From Oppiella nova (lineage: Eukaryota > Arthropoda > Arachnida > Sarcoptiformes > Oppiidae): 27,393 nucleotides of DNA. The position numbers were made by a program, and so were the translations under genes. The notes beneath the pieces are model-generated. The model was not told the DNA's origin. It did no database searches and saw only the letters and a program-made list of their open reading frames with translations. Each line of letters begins with the position of its first letter. Positions within the stretch are counted from its first letter, which is position 1. The stretch is from assembly GCA_905397405.1 (NCBI GenBank), contig CAJPVJ010000356.1, positions 1 through 27,393 of the forward strand. Reading direction: 5' to 3'. Of the stretch, positions 1-11,171 are shown one piece after another.

Positions 1-127
1 AATTGAATTTATGCTATTATTTTAATACATGTCTCTATTATAATAGAGTTATTATTTTTGGTAACCTTAAAAATGACTTTTTCTCTCTTATATAACATTT
101 GAACATTTCTTTTCCATTTAATACTCA
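1..127 (+). repeat. Left arm of 127-bp perfect inverted repeat
   Basis: The arm runs from the window edge to the ATACTCA at 121-127 and matches the reverse complement of 1872-1998 base for base. It holds an internal palindrome, CTCTATTATAATAGAG. Identity ends sharply after base 127, where the two sides become unrelated. Confidence 0.9.
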
Positions 128-757
128 AATATTGTAGTAAAACAGTGTCTGTAATGGATATAACGATTACGTTACATAGAGTTGGCGCAAATGTTTTAGA
201 AATTCGCGTCCAAATGATGTTATATTTTGCTATAAATTCAGTTAATATAAGAAACTATTTCCAAAGATATAAAACACGAAATTTTTTATTTATATAAAAA
301 TAATGAACACAAAAAATACAGAAACCCATAACTAAAGCACTTTCAATGATTATTACAGAATAGAAAAGAAAATTTTTGATTTCACTTTCGACTTCTCAAC
401 ACTTTTTCTCTGTTGAGGTAGATATGTCTCAATTCATGTTAAATTGTGTTTTCACTATAAATTTAATTATATTTCTATTTTTCAAATAAGAAATTCTATA
501 TAAAACTCGGTTGCGAAGGCATAGCTATCGTCTTATGCGACTATTAATGTTATTACAGTATAGTTGTATAATAGTATAGGTTTTTGGTTATAATTATAGA
601 AACTCAGAAATTAATTTTTGTAATTTTATACATTAATTTATAAAATATTCTACACATACTGTACATGAAATTAAAATGATTTTATTTTTAGCAATAATCA
701 AGAATTTGTTATTTATTATATAATATAATCACCATTCAATGGGAATTATTTATAGCT

Positions 758-760
<3 letters not shown>

Positions 761-793
<33 letters not shown>
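761..793. repeat. CT microsatellite
   Basis: About 16 uninterrupted TC dinucleotides, inside the inverted-repeat-bounded segment. Confidence 0.95.
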
Positions 794-798
<5 letters not shown>

Positions 799-1871
799 CC
801 CTATCCACGCATTTTATAAATCTAACAGAAATTATAAAGGTTTGGAGTGAGTATTAAGGGCTTAAATCAGCGAGAATTGCAAATTCAATTCGTTTGAAAA
901 GGAATTTTCAAATTCTCAAAGGAATATAATTCGAGAATTGAGTGAAAACTCAAAAAATAGTATTCCTTATGATTGTTGTCATACAACCATTAAATGCAAA
1001 AGAATGGAAAATAGTAATCATAATTTAATTTTCAATTAAAATCAATAATTGAATAAAAATGAGATAAAATTATTGTGTTTAAAGCGAGACCTTATTTTTT
1101 GCGCGTTAATGACGATTACACTTACTCAGACATTAAATGATTAGTTAAGAGAGAAAGAAAAGTAAACACTGTCTTAAAGCTAAAAGTGCAATAAAACGCT
1201 CTTCACTCAGCACTTTCGTTTCATAACCACGCAAAAATGGTTTATATCCTACAGCTATCATATATTGCATTACAATAAGAGTCAACAGAATATTAATGCT
1301 AAGAAATAATACATTTGTATATGTAATAAAATGTTTGAATTATAACTTATTTAATGTGTATATTATAGTAGTTGGCAACTGTTTGCTATTATTGTGAGAA
1401 ATTAAATAAGAAAAGAATTTAATATATAAATATTCAATATATCCATTGAATATGCAATGAATAAAGTGAATGCAATTCTGGTCTCTCTATTCTGTACCAC
1501 AATATAATGACAATGACTTCGATTCCATTGGACCCACAATTCTCTTATAGTCTTATTCTTTGTTTGGTTATTGATTTTAAGAGCACTACTGCTAATCAAA
1601 TGATTAAATTATATCATACGTTATATCAAATAAATATTGATTCAAATTTATACGATCGCAATTGTAATTATTCTCGACTTAAAAATGAGCCTAAAATTAA
1701 TGGCAATGAAAATGAGGCGAAAAAGGAGTTAAACTAATGTTTCAAACACTGATTTTTAAGTGATTCTCGCAGTAATTATTCGCCAAATAATTATGATTTA
1801 TAGCGTCAATAAATTTAATATACAGTTAATAATGCATCAAAAACTTTTTAATAACTTAAATGTGTTGCCAA

Positions 1872-1998
1872 TGAGTATTAAATGGAAAAGAAATGTTCAA
1901 ATGTTATATAAGAGAGAAAAAGTCATTTTTAAGGTTACCAAAAATAATAACTCTATTATAATAGAGACATGTATTAAAATAATAGCATAAATTCAATT
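1872..1998 (-). repeat. Right arm of 127-bp perfect inverted repeat
   Basis: Reverse complement of bases 1-127 without a mismatch. It is followed outside by AATTC-type short repeats and AT-rich DNA. Because the left arm starts at the first base of the window, the repeat could be longer than what is visible. Confidence 0.9.
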
Positions 1999-2424
1999 CA
2001 ATTATGTATTTTATTTATTGCAAAATTATTGTACGAAATAAAAAGTACAAACGCAACAATTATATTATGCGTTAAATCACAACTTTTTTGGCCATAATTT
2101 AATAAAAAGAATTACTTTCAGAGAATTGAAACAAAAGTTAATTAAATAAAGTGAGAGAATAGTAGTAATTACTCTGAAAACGAAAATTAATTTTAATTTC
2201 GTTTATGATTATTATAGCAAATTGTTTATAAAATTTAAAGTATTTGGTTGTGTGTGTTATGCATAATATGTTGTTATGTATTCACTCTTAGGTCTAATTA
2301 GAAGGACTGGCAGTTTGAGAGAGAAAAGAGAAAATTAAAATTCTAGACATAAAAGATGCACAAAACTAATCAGAGTATTATATTAATGAGACGCGGATGT
2401 GATGTAAATCAAGTGGGAGTTTCT

Positions 2425-2680
2425 GCTAACATTTGAATTGAAAACAAACACTATTTTCCACTAATAATCAGTCACTCGTCCTAACATATACGGCAAACAA
2501 TAGTGAACTGTATGTTAACGGCACAGAACTCTGCTATGAGAGCACAACTAATGCTAACATTTGAATTGAAAACAAACACTATTTTCCACTAATAATCAGT
2601 CACTCGTCCTAACATATACGGCAAACAATAGTGAACTGTATGTTAACGGCACAGAACTCTGCTATGAGAGCACAACTAAT
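2425..2680. repeat. Perfect 128-bp tandem duplication (two units)
   Basis: Unit 1 is 2425-2552 and unit 2 is 2553-2680. Both begin GCTAACATTTG and end GCACAACTAAT, and I see no difference between them. No open reading frame is evident. Each unit carries an imperfect inverted pair, CTAACATATA and TGTATGTTAA. Perfect identity points to a very recent duplication. Confidence 0.95.
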
Positions 2681-3494
2681 CAATTATGTGATCATATCAT
2701 CATTTTTCATAACAGATAAGTAGTAATTGTTTCCAAAAAGTAAGAACCTTTCAGGAAATATATGATCCCTTATGTTATGTTTTGAGTCGCTTTTCCATTT
2801 GTGAGAAGAAAATTATTATTCGTATAAAAAATCAACTTTTTATTACAAATACTAATAGAAGTATATCATTGACTCACAGCTGAGGATATAACTCGCCTTT
2901 TGCTGCAGAGCTAAGGTTTGAACACTTTTTGTTATCTCTAATGAAACTGCTTTTTACAGCAGACAAGAGAAACACTTTGAGTGGAAAATACAATTCAATG
3001 AAGTGTAAACATTTTCACTTTCTTTTAAACTTTGAATTTAACTTTTCATTTTCCATTTGAGTCCACTTTTCTCTTTCCATCATATGATGAACACTTGGTT
3101 ACCGATAAAACGCTAAATATTTTTATCGTATGAGTTGTATTTTATTCAAAATAATAGCTTCTGTTAATTGAGTTTTTGTTTTTAATAGATTAATTAGACT
3201 AATAATCAATAAAAGAGTATCGCATCGTAATTATTTAAATATATTTCACAATAACTACAATCATAATTCATTATTAACAAATATTAAATTTGTGAAGTTT
3301 GAGAAATTTTTGGGAATAATCAATCTTTTATTATAGAAATCAAGTATTGCTATAATAATAATACTTATTTGGAATATAATAATGAAATGCTATCCACTCA
3401 GGCATTAGAGATGTGCCAACAAATACTGATTCTATTGATTATATCCACTAAATATACTCTATTCTCTATGATTGCAATAAATTATTACTATTAA

Positions 3495-3532
3495 CTCTCT
3501 CTCTCTCTCTCTCTCCCTCTCTCTCTCTCTCC
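3495..3532. repeat. CT microsatellite
   Basis: Interrupted CT dinucleotide tract with a CCC interruption in the middle. Confidence 0.95.
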
Positions 3533-4479
3533 ATCCCTCACTAACTTCCCCTAATTCACACAACAGTATTGTACTTATATTTATGAGCATTGATTGCAAA
3601 CCAGAAGCCTTTATAGATTTGGCACAGAATCGGAATTAATTTACGGAATAAAATTCATTTAATTTAATATGTTTTGGAAGTCTTTAAGATTGTCTTAAGG
3701 CTTGTTCAGTAAATAAACGGATGAAAACATTATAATATAGAACTTGTTATTTAAATTATTAATGAACTCAAAGAGTATATTTTATTTTATTTTTGTTAAA
3801 TGGAGTTAATTTAGTTAAAGTATAATTTATTTACAATAATTAGTTTTTATTTATTCAATTTACAAAAGCATTTGAATGATTCAATTTATTAATATATGCT
3901 GTGATTAAGTTAGTTTACTGTATAAATCTATTAGTTTATTAGTTTATTATGATATAATAGATATATAAATAAAGTGTTAATTTTCACTAAGTTATTAATG
4001 AATTCTTAACTAAATTGTGTACTAAAAGTCAAATTCAATATTCAGTCAATAAGTTTGTTTCCAAAGCACTTAATACCTAATCTCAGATGAATTCTTATGT
4101 AATATGTATTAAACAAAGTAAAATTTACTAATTTTCTATTAATATAAAGAAATGAATTATACATTATGATAGAGAATACAAAACAGGGAAATAACTAAAT
4201 AATGGAAAGACTTTTTTCAATGAAAAATAGATGAATAGAAGTATAGTATGTATAAGAGTCTATGCATAAATAAAGTGAAAATATTTGCTTAGATCTGATA
4301 CGGATTTCATTTATCATAGCATAGGGTTAACAAACGATTCACTATTCACTGTATGCATACACTCCATACACTATATTCTATACATTATTCTGTACAATGT
4401 TGTTATGTTGAGTAGTGAGTGGTTTTGAATCTCAAGAATCATGAATTACAGTGGATTCCAGTGCCCTATGTATATGAAT

Positions 4480-4565
4480 CAGAGTCAATACTGTATGTAG
4501 TGTATAGTATACAGTAAGTTACTATACTGTACACTACCGTATATACAGTGTATAACTGTATAGTA
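4480..4565. repeat. Cluster of TACTGTA/TACAGTA palindromic motifs
   Basis: The motif ACTGTA or its complement TACAGT occurs at least five times within about 85 bases, including an imperfect inverted pair around 4499-4532 (GTGTATAGTATACAGTAA against TTACTATACTGTACAC). The same motif recurs at about 6826-6864, 7430-7460, 10494-10507, 12395-12421 and 17280-17297. Function unknown; it may be an expanded simple-sequence family. Confidence 0.5.
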
Positions 4566-5837
4566 GTGGTTGAGCGAAGTAAATGGAAGTCTCAGGAAAT
4601 GTCTTATTGCCCTCCGATCTGTCAAAATGATAAGACAAACGTGTGATGAATCAAGCAATAAAGCAATAAACCTATCAAATGCTGTCCTATTATTCTCAAC
4701 GACAACTACTGACTAATGCAAAACGTGATAAGTATTGGGTATACCGTGTGTCATACCATGCCATCAAAACATTTCTAAATACTGAGAATTCTTCAATTAA
4801 ATGTTAGGATTGTTATCAAACACTACTCCACTCTCCCCTACAAAATACTGGAGTCGGCAATAAACTAGAGTTCACTCTTGATTACAATCAATGGTATCTT
4901 ATTCTTGAGATGGCACTCAAATGATCACTTCTAATCACATTACTTGACAACAAAATAAAAAATGTAATGTTTTTTCTTTCAATCAAAGGCTCGTTAAGTA
5001 AAACCAATTTATTTATATTAATTCATTCGCATTCGTCCGCACTTTCCGTACAATCCATTCATTTCTTATTATACTCTTTCGGATAACACTATTGATAGCA
5101 AAGGCAACAGTATTTTAGTATTTTAACTGCATTTTAGAAAATTTTAAATTAATTTCTTATTTAATTTTAAGAATTCGTTTGGGTTTTAAACTGATATAAA
5201 AGGATTACTTTGTTGACACAAAAGTGTTAAGACAATTATGCAAAATACTATGTCGTCTCTGGTCTGGTATTTCTCAATAACATGTTTTGAAGCCAAGTAT
5301 TCATTGTAAACGAGTGTTGACTGTATGTTAAGAACTGATGTAAAGGCACTTGAAAACAGGTTTCCCATAGAGAGAGACGTAAAGTATTAGAGTTAAAGTC
5401 CTATTCTGTAGTTAATTCAAACCCACAGTTATATAAGTTATATAAAAGAAGTCTTATTTGTTGAATGCGAACACTTGGATAACAATCGATTGGTGTTTAT
5501 CTCTCAGGTTTTTAGAGCACAGGAAAAATCGACAAAATTCTGGGACAGAAACAGAATCGTTGGCGTAATACCACTCGAAGGCCAATATATTTTTGATGAT
5601 AATTCTTAAGACTAAATCATCACAAGAGAGGGAATAAGACGACCAAAAGAGACAAATAAGCAAATATTGGGATATATTATAAATATTATATATTTATAGA
5701 AAAATAATAGTAAAAAAGACTATTGTTAGCAGAAAAGAGCGCAGATTCTCACTTAACACACACACATACACCTGGGCTTAAGAATATTCCGCAAAAACTA
5801 TTGATCAGACAGTCCTTTCGCTCAGACCTTCCTCTAG

Positions 5838-5861
5838 TTTATTATTGATCGGCTGACGAGA
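5838..5861 (+). other. Candidate 24-nt micro-exon of the calcium sensor gene (weak)
   Basis: A pyrimidine-rich acceptor (CCTTCCTCTAG) is followed by 24 bases encoding FIIDRLTR and then the strong donor GTAAGT. Arthropod NCS-1 proteins have IDRLT at this N-terminal position and vertebrate ones have ELTR just before the first EF-hand. Against it: the donor is phase 0 whereas the next visible exon (11147) needs phase 1, and no Met-Gly start exon is visible upstream. It may equally be part of an untranslated exon, or chance. Confidence 0.2.
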
Positions 5862-6602
5862 GTAAGTGTTTTATATCTAACAGTCGGTGCGCTTCTTATC
5901 ATTCAAATTCTTCGCCAATTTTTTGCCACTCTTTTGATGCGTTTTTTGTCTGTAATTTACATAAAATGTATTTTTTTCGAGGGAATGGCTAATACTCACA
6001 TTCGGTATAATTGCTTGAGATTAAAGTTTTTGAATATAAGAATTAGTAGTTTTTAAAAAGATATACATTTCTTGTGTTTCCCTTGATTTGCATTTAGTTT
6101 GCTATAAGAGTTCATTAGAATATCAAACGAGGCCTGAAATGGCATTCAAGAAAACGAGTAGTTTTTCTCTACTTTTTATGTGTTGTATGTATAGTAAACG
6201 CATAGCAGCTATAAGTCTGTCGGGATTTATGAGAGAAAAACCATATTCTATGACATAATGTATTCGCAATATTATAACACGTCTGAGCTCTGAGACCCGT
6301 AGCTTTGCTAACAATATATTTACAGACAGTCTTATACAGTATTAAAACATTGTCTAAACAGTAAATATTTAAATGTGATAATCGATCTTTTGATAAAAAG
6401 CCGGAATTCATTATATTGTTTATATGGATGACTATTATTCTGTAATAACTTGTATCTAAAAAACAAAATGTATTTATAAAAATGTTATCCAAGTCACATG
6501 AAAATAGCAAATTAATGGTTATTTTGGTTTGTATTAACTCTAACCGCAAATATTGCTAACTTGGCTTGAAATAAGATATTGAGTAATAATAAATAATAAT
6601 TT

Positions 6603-7860
6603 ATGTCTATCATAATAAGTAATATAAATTTGTTGCATATATTTATTTATTTATTTGTATAGCCAGACCTTGTTTGTAGCACTTTAGGGAATACATACTC
6701 TGTGTATTTGACCAAATTTAAAGAATAGCGTTATAACGTTATAATCCATAATTTTCAATGGCTCTACACAAATGCAAATGTTATTTTCAAAATGATCTTT
6801 TGGTGCATCAAATCATTGTTTATTCTACAGTACAGTACACTGCAGTATACACTGTAGTATGCGTTGACTTTTAAAATATCATATTTTAATGAATAATTTG
6901 GTGAATACGAGTCGTAAGAAGACTATAATCCTTTAAAACCTTTTATATATATTTGTTCGCTATATACTGTAAACAATACGTTGGTATTTGTCTAATACTA
7001 ATGATAAATAATTTAAATCCGAGTATAATTCCGTAGAATTACTCCGAGTATTACAAAACAGACATATTTTACAATTTTAAATATAAATGCCTTATTTGTA
7101 TCATAAATTCTCCGAATAGCGATTGCAGTCATTGTTTAAATACCAACCGTTTTATTATAAAATTTAATTTCCCTAAATATGTCTATCATAATAAGTAATA
7201 TAAATTTGTTGCATATATTTATTTATTTATTTGTATAGCCAGACCTTGTTTGTAGCACTTTAGGGAATACATACTCTGTGTATTTGACCAAATTTAAAGA
7301 ATAGGGTTATAACGTTATAATCCATAATTTTCAATGGCTCTACACAAATGCAAATGTTATTTTCAAAATGATCTTTTGGTGCATCAAATCATTGTTTATT
7401 CTAACGCTTCAAAAGAGCCTCTTTTCATATACAGTACACTGAAGTACACTGTAGTATGCGTTGACTTTTAAAATATCATATTTTAATGAATAATTTGGTG
7501 AATACGAGTCGTAAGAAGACTATAATCCTTTAAAACCTTTTATATATATTTGTTCGCTATATACGGTAAACAATACGTTGGTATTTGTCTAATACTAATG
7601 ATAAATAATTTAAATCCGAGTATAATTCCGTAGAATTACTCCGAGAATTACAAAACAGACATATTTTACAATTTTAAATATAAATGCCTTATTTGTATCA
7701 TAAATTCTCCGAATAGCGATTGCAGTCATTGTTTAAATACCAACCGTTTTATTATAAAATTTAATTTCCCTAAAATTACAAAACAGACATATTTTACAAT
7801 TTTAAATATAAATGCCTTATTTGTATCATAAATTCTCCGAATAGCGATTGCAGTCATTGT
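6603..7860. repeat. 0.58-kb tandem duplication plus nested partial third copy
   Basis: Unit 1 (6603-7178) and unit 2 (7179-about 7773) both start ATGTCTATCATAATAAG and end TTTAATTTCCCTAAA. They differ by a few substitutions and by an indel at about 7404-7430 in the palindromic TACAGTA part. A third partial copy (about 7775-7860) repeats only the segment beginning ATTACAAAACAGACATATTT. Neither unit carries a convincing open frame. Confidence 0.9.
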
Positions 7861-8550
7861 TTTTTATGGTTGGCAAAATAATATTTTAAATTAAAGGGAT
7901 TGGAAACTTGCGAACGGACGCTTTTTACGGTTGTAAATATGCAAACCATAAATTGTTACTAAAATGAATTTTTGAGGTGTTTTATAAATCTGTAAATAAT
8001 TGACTAAAATTTCCGTATAAAAAGTAATTATTTATAGCATTAGGCAGAGAGAGAATATATCCTACGCTCACTATTTTCTATACGTTATAAAAGTATTGGA
8101 TTCACCAAAAAAAAACTAATCTATTATTAAATTGTTTGCTTTTGCGAGCATTGTATGGAAACATTCACCGAAATTCTTCAATCGATTTCCCTTTACTATA
8201 CACTCGTTATATCTGACACTTTCCGATGCCTCCAATGGCACTTACCTGCAATACATGGCCACTAGTTTCACTGTATTTCTGATTACATATTAATGTGGAG
8301 TATGAGTGATATGTTTGTGAGATATAATCGTCAAAATTTAATTTGAAATGATTATCATCTGCGAGCAGAAAAAATAAGTATTATAGTGCTGTAAATAAAT
8401 GGGTGCTTCAATTATTTAAACAGTTTTTGTGACTACTCTCGAAAACAGACATTTAATTAGTATAGTTTAACATAACACACAATCCAAATCCTGATTACAT
8501 GAAAAGTCAATATAAATTAATATTATTCTTCACTAAATATCACAACAGTT

Positions 8551-8552
<2 letters not shown>

Positions 8553-8584
<32 letters not shown>
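8553..8584. repeat. GA microsatellite
   Basis: About 16 uninterrupted GA dinucleotides. Confidence 0.95.
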
Positions 8585-8586
<2 letters not shown>

Positions 8587-8864
8587 CAATAAATTGATTT
8601 TATACTCAATTCATGAATAGAAGGAAAATATTGCTAAACATTAAAAATATTTTTTTGAGTAATGTTTCATTAAATTCTATTGTATTTGAGTACATAAGTA
8701 AAAAATTCTCAAATTTTTAGAATAACTATTATATATATATTTCTTTTTAATAAAAATGATAATTTTTGTTTTAAAAGTACTTTTATTGTTACATAATTTC
8801 AGTTCTCTTTCTCTAATATCTATTCTTAGAGAATGAAAACAAATGTAACATAAAGTATTAAGAG

Positions 8865-8882
8865 TCTCTCTCTCTCTCTCTC
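8865..8882. repeat. CT microsatellite
   Basis: About nine TC dinucleotides. Confidence 0.9.
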
Positions 8883-11146
8883 ACCAAATAGTGAAAGTTT
8901 TTTGTATTCACTTTATCGGGGATGACACCCATATTATGATTGCATTTAAGAATATAAATTATGCACTATTTTTAAGGGACGAAAGAGAAAAATGAGTGAA
9001 TTTTCAATTTTTTAAACATATTATTTTTGGAAAAATACACATAAAAAATATATATATGTTTTCCTTAGGGATTGTGTGGAAGAAATATTAGCGATTTGTT
9101 TGATTATGGGATAAAAACTCCTCCCGTTATACAAGTGACGCACCCTTTTAGTCAATTTGCACTCAAAACAGTTGACTGTCATATGTTTTGTTCACTATCT
9201 CTATAAATAATTATCTCTCTATAGTGTAAACCAATTGTGTACTGCTCTGTAATTTAAACACCGCTCGTATTATAGCCGAGACAGTCATTTCGTTTTACAG
9301 AAATACAAATACAGTTCATGTCATAAAATATTGGATCTTTGGATTAGAAAACCTTTTTGTCTATTCTGGTAATCCTATGATTTGTATTCACTATAACGAG
9401 TGTATAGTGTATTTAATTCTGATTACGTGGATATGGATTCCTGGCGTATAATTCCTGTGTGTTTTATTATAACTTATTATTTTTTATGTTTGTTCACTCT
9501 TTCTATATATTATTATTATGATTACATCAATAAATTCATTCATTTCTATTATCATTATTTTGGAAATATTTTTATTGTTGCACTAAAGCTATAATGAATT
9601 TCTTGGGATAATTATTATTGTTATATAAGTGTTGACAGAAAATAAAATTATGGAAAACAAGAATACACATATTTTAATTAATTGCAAATTGCAATCAATA
9701 ATTAATATAACAAATCCTTGTCGTCAAGAGTCTATGAGTGGGAATAGAGAGACAACAAAAACATTATTCATATGATTATTACAAGCGATTGTATATAATA
9801 TTGAAAACTATAATCGATGTGATGACCAAAGAGGCACTTCGGGGGCCTATCATCTGCTAACCATACAAACTGATGATCACTTTAGCGATTGTGTGATCAC
9901 TATATGCCATTAGAGAAGTGATTGCAGTCAATAGCCATTACATATCAATTCATGAATCGTATATGTAATCAATGTTTTTCACTTGTTATCTGTTATTCAC
10001 TGAATTCATATTCAATTCCAATAAAACACATTATAGTTTCAATTATAGCATAGGATTTAATTTCCATTAATTGACACAATTCTAGGCATAAGTTTTGCAT
10101 CATTTGTGAGTTTATATGATTTGAATTCTAATTATTGTAATTATCGGAAGCAATCAAATGGAGTATACATAACATTAAACTTTTATGTGTTTAAGCGACA
10201 GACAGTTAGCAGTATATATCTCTAGTCCTTAATTTTTTTCGCTGAACTCATTATGTCTATTATTATATTGATTTATATATACCGTATACCATTTGGCTTG
10301 AGTTTTAATTATTTGAAAATTAAATCCAATTTGTAATCCAATGAGAAATTTGCTAATTAATTAGAGGATTTGCCACATAAAACATATAAATTTGAATGTA
10401 AGCTATAATTAATCGCCAAATGCATTAAAAAAGAGCTAAACTTTTGTTTGAATATTGCGTTAATAGTCAGTGATGTATGAATGAAACGGGATATACTGTA
10501 CTGTATATAAGGCATATAAGGCTAACATTGCGTGTATGTATAGCATATATATCGGGCACAGGAATCATATTATTTTGTTTTAATTAGACCTGAGGTTATT
10601 GTTTAATTGACAGATTTGTAATTAACTATAAGGCATGAGACAATCAGCTAATTGTTTGTGTATTAAACTAAATATAAGCTACGAATCACTGCATGAAATG
10701 TTATAATTTTGTCGGTAATATCGACATAAAATTTGTCACATAAAGATTAATACATTCATTGATTTCTGTGAACAATAATACTACGAAATGTTTTCAGTTT
10801 TTATATCTATTATATCAATATAAATACTGTATATATAATCTCTTCACGAACTGAAAAAACTTTTTATTTTAATTATATCCTGAAGTAAAACATGTGCTGT
10901 ATTTGACATAAGAATCAAAAATCTCAAACGAAAAATAAAAAACATAAAAAATAGTTTTCAATGAACATAAAAAAATATTTCTCAACTCTAACTTTGGAGA
11001 CCTATTTATAACGACTTTTATTGCATTTCTTATCTAATAATTAGCAGATATTACACCCAAACGGGTATTCATAGAAAAATATGAACTAATCTTTGCTCTC
11101 CTCTTCCCTTCTCTTCTATGTTTGTGTCAATCGATTGGTGCTATAG

Positions 11147-11171
11147 TTTCTGAGAAGGAGATCCGGCAATG
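11147..11171 (+). CDS. NCS1: NCS1 exon (EF-hand 1 entering helix)
   Basis: Acceptor CTATAG, 25 coding bases giving (F)SEKEIRQ(W), donor GTATGT. It starts in phase 1, so the first two bases complete a Phe codon, as in the conserved TYF|TEKE junction of NCS-1 genes. It ends after TG of the Trp codon. Confidence 0.88.

Larger units (their letters stand above)
1..1998. mobile_element. Putative inverted-repeat element, no transposase seen
   Basis: Bases 1-127 and 1872-1998 are perfect reverse complements, about 1.74 kb apart. This is the architecture of a DNA transposon or foldback-type element, or of a locally inverted duplication. The interior (128-1871) is AT-rich, contains a CT microsatellite at 761-793, and has only short open frames without recognisable domains, so an autonomous transposase is not supported. 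The outer left boundary may lie before base 1, so no target-site duplication can be tested. Identity of the arms implies a recent origin or homogenisation. An assembly artefact at the window edge is an alternative. Confidence 0.5.
2681..5837. other. AT-rich intergenic DNA, no gene recognised
   Basis: No frame on either strand shows a known domain or a consistent exon structure. Contents: a CT microsatellite at 3495-3532, and a TACTGTA/TACAGTA-rich stretch at about 4480-4565. A minus-strand open frame starting MGNLFSSAF at 5368 resembles a myristoylation leader but has no supporting exons. This region may be upstream sequence, or first intron, of the calcium sensor gene starting at 11147. Confidence 0.6.
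7861..11146. other. AT-rich DNA upstream of or within intron 1 of NCS gene
   Basis: No gene is recognised. It contains a GA microsatellite at 8553-8584 and a CT tract at 8865-8882. The 64-residue open frame at 9400-9594 is Tyr/Ile-rich low complexity and is not supported. If the calcium sensor's first exon lies before the window, this whole region is intron; otherwise it is intergenic. Confidence 0.5.

Noticed and set aside
1507-1990. Two 76-residue open frames inside the inverted-repeat segment
   Set aside because: Second one runs into the inverted repeat arm and neither has a transposase-like motif.
5186-5368. Minus-strand open frame beginning MGNLFSSAF, like an ARF/ARL leader
   Set aside because: No downstream minus-strand sequence encodes the GTPase P-loop or other ARF motifs, and the rest of the frame is unrelated.
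6169-6549. 126-residue minus-strand open frame
   Set aside because: No domain, AT-driven composition, no splice or promoter support, and its upper part lies next to repeat DNA.
8225-8275. Minus-strand consensus-like donor TTGCAG|GTAAGTGCC
   Set aside because: A single good donor with no recognisable coding frame or partner acceptor is expected by chance in this length of DNA.
9400-9594. 64-residue plus-strand frame rich in Tyr, Ile and Phe that looks membrane-like
   Set aside because: Composition follows from AT-rich low-complexity DNA; no homologous feature or neighbouring exon.
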